Source: DATJPD01 sp035506575
GTDB lineage: Bacteria; Pseudomonadota; Alphaproteobacteria; CACIAM-22H2
Assembly (NCBI GenBank): GCA_035506575.1
Contig: DATJPD010000041.1
Coordinates: forward strand, 1-20,727
Direction of reading: 5' to 3'
DNA length: 20,727 nt
Each line of letters begins with the position of its first letter. Positions within the stretch are counted from its first letter, which is position 1. A model generated the notes under the pieces. The model made no database searches. It saw only the letters and a program-made list of their open reading frames with translations, and was not told where the DNA came from. Below are positions 6,567 to 15,727 of this stretch, one piece after another. The translations under genes were made by a program, and so were the position numbers.

Positions 6567-7697
6567 TTAGGCCGCGAGCGCGCCGTCCAAGAGACCTTGG
6601 ACGATGTCGGTCGCGACGCCGCCGGTTTCGACGAAGGCCTTGCCGATGCCGCGCGCCAACACGAACGTGACCTTCCCGTCGCGCACCTTCTTGTCCTGCT
6701 GCATCAGGCCGATGAGATCGGCGGCCGAGCAGGCCAGCGCCGCCGGGGGCGCCGTCGGCAGGCCGACCGCGGCTATGTGGCGGCGCACGCGCGCGGCATC
6801 CTCGGGCGGGCAAAGCCCGAGCCGGGCCGAGAGGTCGAAGGCGAGCACCATGCCGATCGCGACCGCCTCGCCGTGCAGCAACGCCTCGGAATAGCCCAGC
6901 GCCGCCTCGATCGCGTGGCCGAACGTGTGCCCGAGGTTCAGGAGCGCGCGCTTGCCGCTTTCCCGCTCGTCCTCGGCCACGGTCCGCGCCTTCGAACGCA
7001 CCGCATAGGTGATGGCGTGCAGGCGGCGGCCGACGTCGCCGCCGACCAGGGCGGCCCCATTTGCTTCGCACCAGGCGAAGAAGTCCGCATCGTCGATGAG
7101 GCCGTATTTGACCGTCTCGGCGTAGCCCGCGAGCAGCTCGCGCGGCGGCAGGGTGGCCAGGGTGTCGAGGTCCGCCAGCACCAGCCGCGGCTGGTAGAAG
7201 GCGCCCACGAGATTCTTGCCGTGGCGCGTATTGATGCCCGTCTTGCCGCCGACCGAGCTGTCGACCTGGGCCAGAAGCGTCGTCGGTACCTGGACGAAAT
7301 CGATGCCGCGCAGCGCAAGACTGGCCGCGAGGCCGACGATGTCGCCGATCACCCCGCCGCCCAGGGCGAGGAGCATGTCGCCGCGCTCGGGCCGGTGGTC
7401 GAGGATGCTGTCGAGCAGCCTGCCCAGATGCGCGAGGTCCTTGGTACCCTCTCCGGGCGGCAGCACGATGGTGGGCGAGGCGATGCCTGCGGCATCGAGC
7501 CCGCGCTTCAGCCGCGGCGCGTGCAGAGCGGCCACGGTCTGATCCGTGATCACGAAGATACGGGGCCGGCGCAGCAGCGGACGAACGAGCTGGCCGGCGC
7601 GCTCGAGCAGCTGCGGGCCCACGACCACGTCGTAGGCGCGCTCGCCCAGATCGACCCGCACGATCTCGCAGGCCGTCGAAGGGGAAGCCCCGGTCAT
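6567..7697 (-). CDS. aroB: 3-dehydroquinate synthase
   Basis: Converts DAHP to 3-dehydroquinate, the second step of the shikimate pathway; NAD+ and a divalent metal are needed. The product is 376 residues. NAD and substrate motifs include PGEGTKDL (81-88), GGGVIGDIVGLAAS (113-126), VPTTLLAQVDSSVGGKTGIN (137-156) and KNLVGAFYQP. The metal ligands are E194 in AETVKYG, H257 in NLGHTFGHAIE and H275 in LHGEAV. The ATG at 7697 overlaps the aroK stop by 4 bases (ATGA), which fixes the start and implies translational coupling. A much longer open frame exists upstream but runs through aroK in another frame. Confidence 0.97.
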   Translation of the reverse strand: MTGASPSTACEIVRVDLGERAYDVVVGPQLLERAGQLVRPLLRRPRIFVITDQTVAALHAPRLKRGLDAAGIASPTIVLPPGEGTKDLAHLGRLLDSILDHRPERGDMLLALGGGVIGDIVGLAASLALRGIDFVQVPTTLLAQVDSSVGGKTGINTRHGKNLVGAFYQPRLVLADLDTLATLPPRELLAGYAETVKYGLIDDADFFAWCEANGAALVGGDVGRRLHAITYAVRSKARTVAEDERESGKRALLNLGHTFGHAIEAALGYSEALLHGEAVAIGMVLAFDLSARLGLCPPEDAARVRRHIAAVGLPTAPPAALACSAADLIGLMQQDKKVRDGKVTFVLARGIGKAFVETGGVATDIVQGLLDGALAA

Positions 7698-8311
7698 GGT
7701 GCCATGCTCCTGACGCGCGCGGCCGCATAGCGCTGCAGCTCGTCGACCGCCTTCTGCACCGTCAGCTCGGGCGGTGCATCGGCGCTGTCGATCCGGATGT
7801 CGGCTTCGGCATAAACCGGATACCGCTGGCCGATCAGGCGCTCCAGCACGGCGCGCGGGTCGCCGGCCTTGAGCAACGGGCGATTGGTGCGGCGGCTGAC
7901 CCGCTTCAGGAGCAGCTCGATGTCGGCGTGGAGCCAGAGCGAGATTCCAACCTCGCGCACGCGCGCGCGGACCACCGGGTCCATGAACGCCCCGCCACCC
8001 GTCGCCAGCACGTGGGGCGGCTGATCGAGCAGGCGCAAGATCACGCGGCGCTCGCCGTCGCGGAACGCCGCCTCCCCGAACCGCTCGAAGATCTCCTCGA
8101 TGGTGCAGCCCGCGGCGAGTTCGATCTCCTTGTCGGCATCGACGAACGGCAGGTCCAGGCGCTGCGCCAGACGGCGTCCGATCGAGCTCTTGCCGGCCCC
8201 CATCAGGCCCACGAGCACGATCGGCCGGTCCGGCTGCCACGGCACGGGCGTGCCGGCCGGGCCGACCTCATTCGCCCCAAGCGGCGATGGCGGCGGAAAC
8301 GGAACGGTCAT
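7694..8311 (-). CDS. aroK: Shikimate kinase
   Basis: Phosphorylates the 3-hydroxyl of shikimate with ATP. The product is 205 residues, longer than the usual 170-180 because of a proline-rich N-terminal lead of about 28 residues before the first strand (PIVLVGLMGAGKSSIG). The Walker A motif is G35-S42. Shikimate contacts follow in VDADKEIE (D58, D60), FRDGERR (R84) and GGGAF (105-109), and the lid has RRTNRPLL. The first two genes of the operon, aroK and aroB, overlap by 4 bases. The ATG at 8311 has only a weak ribosome site, so an internal start at a downstream codon cannot be excluded. The gene diverges from the small-peptide/xerD cluster across a 237-base gap. Confidence 0.95.
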   Translation of the reverse strand: MTVPFPPPSPLGANEVGPAGTPVPWQPDRPIVLVGLMGAGKSSIGRRLAQRLDLPFVDADKEIELAAGCTIEEIFERFGEAAFRDGERRVILRLLDQPPHVLATGGGAFMDPVVRARVREVGISLWLHADIELLLKRVSRRTNRPLLKAGDPRAVLERLIGQRYPVYAEADIRIDSADAPPELTVQKAVDELQRYAAARVRSMAP

Positions 8312-8548
8312 GGCTCACGCGAAGCTGGCGGCGAGCACGAACCGCGAACGCGCATCGGTTGCGCGCTTTCGCACTGCGGGAGCGAATTGATCGTCGCCCA
8401 GCGACTCTATAGACTGCCGCGGAGTTGCCATACTCGAAGTGTAACAGAATCCGTCACTTGGAATAAACCGTGCCCGCGGATGAGCGTTCTGCCTGTTCAG
8501 GCGCACCGGGGCCCCTGCCAGTCCTGCCAATCACCAAATAAAATCAAT
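8312..8548. other. Divergent intergenic region between aroK and the xerD cluster
   Basis: This 237-base gap must hold promoters for both directions. On the plus strand a candidate lies at its right end (next entry). On the minus strand TATAGA-like sequence occurs near 8408-8413, but I find no matching -35. A GGGGCCCC palindrome and two CCTGCCA copies occur near 8508-8529. No RNA gene is recognisable. Confidence 0.5.
8515..8544 (+). promoter_or_regulatory. Possible promoter of the small-peptide/xerD cluster
   Basis: CTGCCA (4 of 6 to TTGACA) at 8515-8520, an 18-base spacer and TAAAAT (5 of 6 to TATAAT) at 8539-8544. The predicted transcription start falls on or next to the ATG at 8549, and no ribosome site is visible, so this message may be leaderless too. 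The -35 is weak. Confidence 0.35.
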
Positions 8549-8698
8549 ATGACCGCTCTTTCGCGTGCGCTTCTCATCGTCGCTGGCCTGCTGATCCTCG
8601 CAATCGGCGGCTTCCTCGTCATGCTGGCCGTGCGGGACATCCCCGCGCCGAGCGCCCGAATCGAAAAAGTGATTCCAAATGATCGCTTTACGCGCTGA
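8549..8698 (+). CDS. 49-residue single-span membrane peptide
   Basis: A small membrane peptide with one hydrophobic segment (about residues 7-28, LLIVAGLLILAIGGFLVMLAV), then RDIPAPSARIEKVIPNDRFTR. I recall similar short proteins ending in DIPAP...EKVIP-(D/N)-(D)-RF-x-R upstream of an exported protein and xerD in other Rhodospirillales-type genomes, so this is likely a conserved gene that automatic callers may miss. The segment is most consistent with an inner-membrane anchor and a short tail on the periplasmic side, but topology is an inference. Its stop is 15 bases before the next gene, so the two are probably one transcript. Function is unknown. Confidence 0.75.
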   Translation: MTALSRALLIVAGLLILAIGGFLVMLAVRDIPAPSARIEKVIPNDRFTR

Positions 8699-8713
8699 GG
8701 CGCGGTCCGCCGG

Positions 8714-10579
8714 ATGAGCGCAGCCGCGCGCGGGGCGCGCCGCTCGGGCTTGGCCGCCGGGCTTTTGCTGGCCCTGGCCGTCGCCCCGGCATATGCCGAG
8801 TCGGGGGGCGCTCGTGTCGCTCAAGTCGGCCCGCCGGTGCGCCTGACGCCGGCGCCCGCCGCCCCCAGCCCGCAGACGCCCCCGTCGGTGACGGCGCCGG
8901 AAATTCCGCCGCCCGCCACCTCCCTGCCTGCGGCACCCCTTGGGCCGAGCGAGGGTGCGAAATCGGCGATCGAGGTGACGAAACCGCCGCCGGTCGACAC
9001 GGAAACCGTCGGGCTTGCCGATCCCGCGAAGCTCGGCCTGCCGGCCGCGCCCTGGAAGGATTCAGCGCGCGCCTTGATCGAACAGGTGATTGCCGACGTG
9101 CCGGCGGACACGGTATCGCGTCCGGCGCGCGATTTGGCTCGTCGCCTCCTGATCGTCGCAGCGGCACCGCCAGCGGGCCAAGGCACGGTTGCGGGCCGCA
9201 GTTTCGTCGGCGTGCGCGCCGCCAAGCTGTTCGACATGGGCGACATCGAGGACGCCGCCGCTCTGGCGCAGCTGGTGCCCTCGCGCGACTGGGACGAATC
9301 GCTGGCGCGTCTCCAGCTCGATGCGGCATTCGCCGCCTACGACAACAACGCCGCCTGCACGGCGGTGCGCACCCAGATCGGGCGCTTCGGCGGTCCCTAT
9401 TGGCAGAAGGCCCTTATCTTCTGCCAATTACTCGCGAACGAGCAGGACCGCGCGCAGCTCGGCCTGACCATCCTGCAGGAGCAGAAGGCGCCCGAGGACG
9501 ACGCCTTCGACCGTCTGTTCGCCAAGCTGTCCGGTGATGCGCGCGCCAAGGTCGACAAGCTGCCCGAACCCACGCCCCTGCATCTTGCGATGATGCGGGC
9601 CGCCAATCTCCCCCTCCCCGCGGCACTCGCCACGACCAATGACCCGCTCATCCTGCGGATGATCGCGACCAGTCCCAATGCGCCGGCCGAGCTGCGCCTG
9701 GCAGCGGCCGAGCGGGCGGAAGCTTACGGATCGTTGCCCACCCCGGGGCTCGCGCAGATCTACGATTCGCTCAATCTCACCGCGGACCAGGTCAAGGCCG
9801 CTCTCGAGACCGCGCAGAGCGACCGCGGCCCGCGCGGCCGTGCCCTGCTCTATCGCGCGGCCAAGGAGATGCCGGTTGGAACGCAGCGCGCGGAGCTCCT
9901 GCAGAAGACCTGGCGGCTTGCGCGCGAGCGCGGCGTCTATCCGACCACGGTCCGTGTCGATCTGCCGCTCCTGCTGGAGCTGCAGCCGGGCCCGGATCTC
10001 ATGTTCGTCGCCCCGGATGCGACGCGGGCACTGCTGTTCACCGGCAAGGCCGAGGAGGCGCAGCGCTGGTACGCGGAGGTACGGACCGAGGCTGCGTCCG
10101 GCAACGAGCTTGCCGCGACCGCAGAAGCCCTGCTGTCGCCGCTGGTCTGGCTCGCCGATCCCAACGAGCGCAAGGCGAACGTGTCGCCGCTCCCGGCGCG
10201 CTTCGCCGCGTGGCAGAAGGCCCAGCAGAGCCTCGATGCGGGCAGCCTCCCGGCGCGCACGGCACTCCTGGTGACCCTTTTGACGTCGACGGGCGATCAG
10301 CCCGATCCGGTTTTGCTGGGACCGCTGCTCTCCGCCAAGCCCAGGCGCGACGCCGTGCAGATGCCCGATATGGGCCTGTGGCTGGGCCTCGGCGCCGCGT
10401 TCGACGCCGGGCGAATCGGCGAAACGGCCTTGTTCAGCCTTGCCGTTCTCGGCCCCTCGGGTCCCTCGGGCGCGGCCCCCCAGACGACGTCGCTCGTCCT
10501 CGACGCGCTGCGGGCGGCGAGTCTCGACACCGATGCCCGCGCCTTGGCGCTCGAGGCGGCGATCCTCGGAGGGCTTTAA
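8714..10579 (+). CDS. Exported alanine-rich protein of unknown function, next to xerD
   Basis: A 621-residue protein with a signal peptide: basic start ARGARRSG, hydrophobic LAAGLLLALAVAPAYA and a likely cleavage after AYA (about residue 28). A proline/alanine-rich linker (about 35-85) follows. From about 110 to the end it is alanine- and leucine-rich and looks helical, with recurring blocks such as LAQLVPSRDWDESLARLQLDAAFAAYD and LRLAAAERAEAYG that suggest an alpha-solenoid of TPR-like repeats. I see no catalytic motif. It probably acts in the periplasm or attached to the envelope. Its stop TAA is followed at once by the GTG start of xerD, so expression is coupled. I do not recognise a named family; similar alanine-rich proteins are sometimes misannotated as antifreeze proteins. 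Confidence 0.85.
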   Translation: MSAAARGARRSGLAAGLLLALAVAPAYAESGGARVAQVGPPVRLTPAPAAPSPQTPPSVTAPEIPPPATSLPAAPLGPSEGAKSAIEVTKPPPVDTETVGLADPAKLGLPAAPWKDSARALIEQVIADVPADTVSRPARDLARRLLIVAAAPPAGQGTVAGRSFVGVRAAKLFDMGDIEDAAALAQLVPSRDWDESLARLQLDAAFAAYDNNAACTAVRTQIGRFGGPYWQKALIFCQLLANEQDRAQLGLTILQEQKAPEDDAFDRLFAKLSGDARAKVDKLPEPTPLHLAMMRAANLPLPAALATTNDPLILRMIATSPNAPAELRLAAAERAEAYGSLPTPGLAQIYDSLNLTADQVKAALETAQSDRGPRGRALLYRAAKEMPVGTQRAELLQKTWRLARERGVYPTTVRVDLPLLLELQPGPDLMFVAPDATRALLFTGKAEEAQRWYAEVRTEAASGNELAATAEALLSPLVWLADPNERKANVSPLPARFAAWQKAQQSLDAGSLPARTALLVTLLTSTGDQPDPVLLGPLLSAKPRRDAVQMPDMGLWLGLGAAFDAGRIGETALFSLAVLGPSGPSGAAPQTTSLVLDALRAASLDTDARALALEAAILGGL

Positions 10580-11524
10580 GTGGCGCGCGGGGGCGCCGCG
10601 GCCGCCCATCTCGATCTTTTCCTCGAGATGCTCGCGGCCGAGCGCAACGCCTCGCCGCACACCTTGCGCGCCTATCGGCGCGACCTGGAAGCCTTCGCCG
10701 AATTCCTGGGCAAGCGGGGCGGCACCCTCGCCCAGGCGGCCAGCGAGGACGTTCGCGCCTATCTCAAGCACCTGGCGCAGCGCGGAATGAGCGCCCGCAG
10801 CACGGCGCGCCATCTCTCCTCGCTCCGGCAGTTCCACCGGTTCCTCGTCGTCGAAGGCGTGCGCGAGGACGATCCGCTTGCCTCGATCGACGGGCCGCGC
10901 CTGGGCCGGCCGCTGCCCAAGATCCTGTCGGAGGACGAGGTGCGGCGGCTGATCGAGGCCGCCGGCGAACTTCCGGAACTCGAGCGCGTGCGCCTGGTGG
11001 CCCTGCTCGAGGTCCTTTACGCAGCGGGACTGCGCGTCTCCGAGCTGGCGTCCCTGCCGCTTTCGGCGTTGGCGCGCGACGGCCGCGTGCTCACCGTGCG
11101 CGGCAAGGGAGAGAAGGAGCGGCTGGTCCCTCTGAGTGCTCCGGCGCGCGCCGCCCTCGAGGCGTGGCGGACGATGCGGCAGCACGCGCTGCCCGAAGGC
11201 CGGAGCTCGCGCTTCATGTTTCCGTCGCGCGGCGCCAGCGGTCATATCACGCCCTCGCGCATCGCCCAGCTGCTCAAGGCCCTGGCGCCGCGCGCCGGCC
11301 TCAACCCGCGGCGGCTGTCGCCGCACGTCCTGCGGCACGCATTCGCGAGCCACCTGGTCGACCACGGGGCAGACCTGCGCAGCGTCCAGCAGATGCTGGG
11401 CCACGCGGATATCGCGACCACCCAGATCTACACGCACGTGGCCGGCGACCGCCTGCAGCGCCTCGTGCAGGAGAACCATCCGCTCGCCAAGGCAGGGGGG
11501 ACGGCGAAATTGCGCAAGGGCTAG
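10580..11524 (+). CDS. xerD: Tyrosine recombinase XerD
   Basis: Site-specific tyrosine recombinase that, with XerC, resolves chromosome dimers at dif and is activated by FtsK. The 314-residue length is close to normal (about 300). The N-terminal SAM-like core-binding domain covers about residues 8-100 and the catalytic domain about 112-298. All six catalytic positions are present: R152 in GLRVSEL, K176 in VRGKGEKER, H249 and R252 in LSPHVLRHAFASHL, H275 in LGHADI and the nucleophile Y284 in TQIYTHV. The ending ENHPLAK favours XerD over XerC. The GTG start directly abuts the upstream TAA, which implies re-initiation. Location beside aroK/aroB is typical for alphaproteobacterial xerD and argues against a phage integrase. 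Confidence 0.95.
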   Translation: MARGGAAAAHLDLFLEMLAAERNASPHTLRAYRRDLEAFAEFLGKRGGTLAQAASEDVRAYLKHLAQRGMSARSTARHLSSLRQFHRFLVVEGVREDDPLASIDGPRLGRPLPKILSEDEVRRLIEAAGELPELERVRLVALLEVLYAAGLRVSELASLPLSALARDGRVLTVRGKGEKERLVPLSAPARAALEAWRTMRQHALPEGRSSRFMFPSRGASGHITPSRIAQLLKALAPRAGLNPRRLSPHVLRHAFASHLVDHGADLRSVQQMLGHADIATTQIYTHVAGDRLQRLVQENHPLAKAGGTAKLRKG

Positions 11525-11535
11525 ACGACCGGCCA

Positions 11536-11554
11536 ACTTGCGCCGGACTTGCGC
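11536..11554. repeat. Tandem direct repeat upstream of malate synthase
   Basis: ACTTGCGC occurs at 11536-11543 and again at 11547-11554, an 11-base period or one helical turn. An overlapping CCGGA (11543-11547)/TCCGG (11555-11559) inverted repeat surrounds the second copy. The site sits about 60-70 bases before the malate synthase start and could be an operator or a terminator stem for xerD. No known regulator consensus is recognised. Confidence 0.3.
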
Positions 11555-11609
11555 TCCGGTCTAAACCTCCCTACCTCCGCGGACAGTTCCGCAAAAAAGG
11601 ATGCGAAAG

Positions 11610-13385
<1,776 letters not shown>

Positions 13386-13418
13386 AGCGAGAGGCGCGGC
13401 ACCTTGACCGGAGATTTG

Positions 13419-14375
13419 ATGCCTTACTATCTGGACTTCGAGAAGCCGATCGCCGAGCTCGAAGGCAAGATTGAAGAGCTGCGCCGCCTCACCAGCGATG
13501 CCGGCCTCAACATCGCCGAGGAGGTCGGCAAGCTCCAGTCGAAGGTCGACAAGCAGCTGCGGTCCGCCTACAGCCGGCTGTCGTCCTGGCAGAAGGTCCA
13601 GGTGGCGCGCCACCCGGAACGGCCGCACTGCCTCGACTACGTGAACGCGCTGGTCGAGGAGTTCACGCCGCTCGCCGGCGATCGCCTGTTCGGCGAGGAT
13701 GCGGCGATGATCGGGGGAATCGGGCGCCTGGCCGGCTATTCCTGCATCGTGCTCGGCAACGAAAAGGGCAGCGACACCGAAGAGCGGGTGAAGCGGAATT
13801 TCGGCATGGCGCGGCCCGAGGGCTACCGCAAGGCGCAGCGCCTGATGAAGCTCGCCGACCGCTTCAAGCTGCCGGTGGTCGCCTTCATCGACACCCCCGG
13901 CGCCTATCCCGGCATCGACGCCGAGGCCCGCGGCCAGGCCGAGGCGATCGCGCGCTGCCTCGAGACATGCATGGCCATCCGCACGCCGTTCGTCGCCGTC
14001 GTCATCGGCGAAGGCGGCTCGGGCGGTGCCGTGGCGATCGGGGCCGCCAACCGCGTCCTGATGCTGGAGCACGCGGTCTATTCCGTGATCTCTCCGGAGG
14101 GATGCGCCTCGATCCTGTGGCGCAGCGCCGAGCAGGCGAAGGACGCCGCGGAAGCGCTGCGCCTGACCGCGCAGGACCTGCTCAAGCTCGGCGTCATCGA
14201 CGGCATCGTGCCGGAGCCGCTGGGCGGCGCCCATCGCGACCGCGCGCGGACCATCCAGGCGGTCGGCGAGGCTGTCGCGCGCAATCTGCGCGAGCTGTCC
14301 GGGCAGGACGGCGGGGTGCTGCGCGCCCGCCGGCGCGACAAATATCTCGACATGGGCCGCCACGGACTGGCGTGA
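13419..14375 (+). CDS. accA: Acetyl-CoA carboxylase carboxyltransferase subunit alpha
   Basis: Alpha subunit of the carboxyltransferase that, with AccD, moves the carboxyl group from biotin to acetyl-CoA to give malonyl-CoA for fatty-acid synthesis. The 318-residue length is normal. The N-terminal helical region opens with YYLDFEKPIAELEGKIEEL, and the crotonase-like core shows GEDAAMIGGIGRL, KRNFGMARPEGYRKA, FIDTPGAYPGIDAEARGQ and the oxyanion segment GEGGSGGA (197-204), followed by YSVISPEGCASILWR. I chose the ATG at 13419, with CGGAG upstream, because family members start MPxYLDFEKP; a TTG at 13404 would add five residues. It follows malate synthase by 33 bases, and the palindromic repeat lies just after its stop. 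Confidence 0.97.
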   Translation: MPYYLDFEKPIAELEGKIEELRRLTSDAGLNIAEEVGKLQSKVDKQLRSAYSRLSSWQKVQVARHPERPHCLDYVNALVEEFTPLAGDRLFGEDAAMIGGIGRLAGYSCIVLGNEKGSDTEERVKRNFGMARPEGYRKAQRLMKLADRFKLPVVAFIDTPGAYPGIDAEARGQAEAIARCLETCMAIRTPFVAVVIGEGGSGGAVAIGAANRVLMLEHAVYSVISPEGCASILWRSAEQAKDAAEALRLTAQDLLKLGVIDGIVPEPLGGAHRDRARTIQAVGEAVARNLRELSGQDGGVLRARRRDKYLDMGRHGLA

Positions 14376-14383
14376 TACGTTCT

Positions 14384-14457
14384 CGTCATTGCGAGCGAAG
14401 CGAAGCAATCCAGGGGCTGGTCTGGATTGCTTCGTCGCTGCGCTCCTCGCAATGACG
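14384..14457. repeat. Dispersed palindromic repeat (REP-like)
   Basis: Two long inverted arms face each other: 14384-14413 and 14422-14457, with an 8-base loop. The outer ends read CGTCATTGCGAG and its complement, and the inner ends GAAGCAATCCAG and its complement. The right arm is 6 bases longer, so the left has a small deletion. I recognise this from many Rhizobiales and Rhodospirillales genomes, where it recurs between genes. It can fold into a strong hairpin and so may also end or stabilise the accA message. It stops only 5 bases before the likely meaB start. Confidence 0.85.
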
Positions 14458-14462
14458 CTGCC

Positions 14463-15461
14463 TTGGCAGAATCCTCGAAATCCTCGGACGATCTCAGTCA
14501 GCTCGCTGACGCCGTGATGGCGCGCGACCGGCGGGCACTCGCGCGCGCCATCACCTTGATCGAATCGACACGGGCCGACGACCGCACCGGCGCCGAAACC
14601 CTGCTCGCGCGGCTGCTGCCGGCCTCGGGTTCTGCGATCCGCATCGGCATCTCCGGAGCACCTGGCGTCGGCAAGTCGACCTTCATCGAGGCATTCGGTC
14701 TCTATCTCATCGGCCAGGGTCGCAGGCCGGCGGTGCTGGCGGTCGATCCGTCGTCCCCGCTCTCGGGCGGCTCGATCCTGGGCGACAAGACCCGGATGCA
14801 GGAGCTGGCGCGCCACGAGGACGCCTTCATCCGGCCCTCGCCCGCGGGTGGCACGCTCGGCGGCGTGGCCCGGCGCACCCGCGAGGCGGGCCTGGCCTGC
14901 GAGGCGGCCGGCTTCGATGTCGTGATCGTCGAGACGGTCGGGGTCGGCCAGTCGGAGACCGCGGTCGCCGATCTCGTCGACATGTTCGTGCTGCTTCTGG
15001 CACCGGGTGGCGGCGACGAGCTGCAGGGGCTTAAGAAAGGCATCGTCGAGCTCGCGGACCTGCTGCTGGTCAACAAGGCCGACGGCGACCTCAAGCCGGC
15101 GGCCTCGCGAGCCGCGGCCGAATACCGGGCCGCGGTGCACATGCTTCGCCCGTCGACCGCGGGCTGGACCCCGCCCGTGCTCGAGGTATCGGCGCTCGAA
15201 GGACGCGGGCTCGACCGCGTGTGGCAGGAGATCGAGCGATTTCGTACAGCCCTCGGGCCGCAGCGCCTGGCCGACAAGCGCACCCGCCAGGCCCGCGCCT
15301 GGATGTGGCGCGAGATCGAGGAGGGCTTGCTTGCCGAGCTGCGGGCGCAACCCGCCGTGGCGCGCGAGCTTGCGGAACTCGAGCAGAAGGTCGCGGACGG
15401 CGCGCTGACGCCGACCGCCGCGGCACGCGCGATCCTGGACCGGGTGCGCGCTCGCGACTGA
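14463..15461 (+). CDS. meaB: Methylmalonyl-CoA mutase-associated GTPase MeaB
   Basis: G3E-family GTPase that gates cobalamin loading and protects methylmalonyl-CoA mutase from inactivation; earlier called ArgK. The product is 332 residues, normal length. Motifs: P-loop GAPGVGKST (65-73), DPSSPLSGGSILGDKTRM (about 95-112), the switch ETVGVGQSET (157-166) and the guanine-specificity NKADGD (204-209). The start is unclear: the frame is open into the palindromic repeat, and I favour the TTG at 14463 because it gives the family-like LADAVMARDRRALARAITLIES lead and begins just outside the repeat. A GTG at 14514 or ATG at 14517 would be shorter, and no clear ribosome site is seen for any. The mutase genes are not in the window. 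Confidence 0.92.
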   Translation: MAESSKSSDDLSQLADAVMARDRRALARAITLIESTRADDRTGAETLLARLLPASGSAIRIGISGAPGVGKSTFIEAFGLYLIGQGRRPAVLAVDPSSPLSGGSILGDKTRMQELARHEDAFIRPSPAGGTLGGVARRTREAGLACEAAGFDVVIVETVGVGQSETAVADLVDMFVLLLAPGGGDELQGLKKGIVELADLLLVNKADGDLKPAASRAAAEYRAAVHMLRPSTAGWTPPVLEVSALEGRGLDRVWQEIERFRTALGPQRLADKRTRQARAWMWREIEEGLLAELRAQPAVARELAELEQKVADGALTPTAAARAILDRVRARD

Positions 15462-15475
15462 GGGCTCTCAGGCCG

Positions 15476-15492
15476 CCGGGGTCAGCCCCCGG
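15476..15492. terminator. GC hairpin between convergent genes
   Basis: CCGGGG (15476-15481) pairs with CCCCGG (15487-15492) around TCAGC. A second CCCCGGGG palindrome follows at 15500-15507, and CCGGGGTCA is repeated (15476-15484, 15502-15510). The site lies in the 46-base gap between meaB and the converging small gene. Without a T-run it is a weak candidate terminator. Confidence 0.3.
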
Positions 15493-15507
15493 AGCTAGGC
15501 CCCGGGG

Positions 15508-15717
15508 TCACGCCAAAGTGTCGATCAACGTGCCGCCGCCGAAATTCGGCGGCAGCTGGAAATCAGGGCCGGGTGCCTTCGGCGGAAGGGGCACCGCCGG
15601 GACGACCGACTGGTAGACCCTCGGCCGGTCGGCCGGCAGGAGCCTGAACAGGCCGATATAAGCTGAGGCCGCCGCAACGGCGGCAGCCGCAGCGGTGACC
15701 TGGCCCGCGCTCGCCAA
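15508..15717 (-). CDS. Small membrane-anchored, proline-rich protein of unknown function
   Basis: A 69-residue protein, probably starting at the TTG at 15717, which has GAGG about six bases upstream and comes 10 bases after the stop of the preceding gene. Residues about 8-28 (VTAAAAAVAAASAYIGLFRLL) form one small-residue hydrophobic segment. The rest is proline-rich (VPLPPKAPGP, LPPNFGGG) and ends TLIDTLA. Codon third positions are largely G or C as in true genes here. A longer frame exists upstream, but it overlaps the neighbour out of frame and starts with an Arg-rich antisense-like stretch. I recognise no family. It is likely cotranscribed with the uncharged protein gene before it. Confidence 0.5.
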   Translation of the reverse strand: MASAGQVTAAAAAVAAASAYIGLFRLLPADRPRVYQSVVPAVPLPPKAPGPDFQLPPNFGGGTLIDTLA

Positions 15718-15727
15718 GCGCCCCTCG

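Noticed and set aside
6556..7728. An open frame joining the CNNM/CorC-like protein to 391 upstream residues
   Set aside because: The upstream residues are antisense-like (Arg/Gly-rich) and overlap aroB out of frame. This is not a fusion; the membrane protein starts at 6555.
5122..7730. Two long plus-strand frames over the CNNM/CorC-like gene and aroB
   Set aside because: Both are antisense to strongly recognised genes; their Asp/His/Arg-rich translation carries no motif.
10580..11524. The tyrosine recombinase as a phage or island integrase
   Set aside because: Length, the HPLAK ending and the aroK/aroB neighbourhood match chromosomal xerD, and no att sites, tRNA or mobile genes are present.
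9428..11536. 702-codon minus-strand frame over the exported protein and xerD
   Set aside because: Antisense to two real genes, no recognisable domain, Arg/Gly/Gln-rich as in shadow frames.
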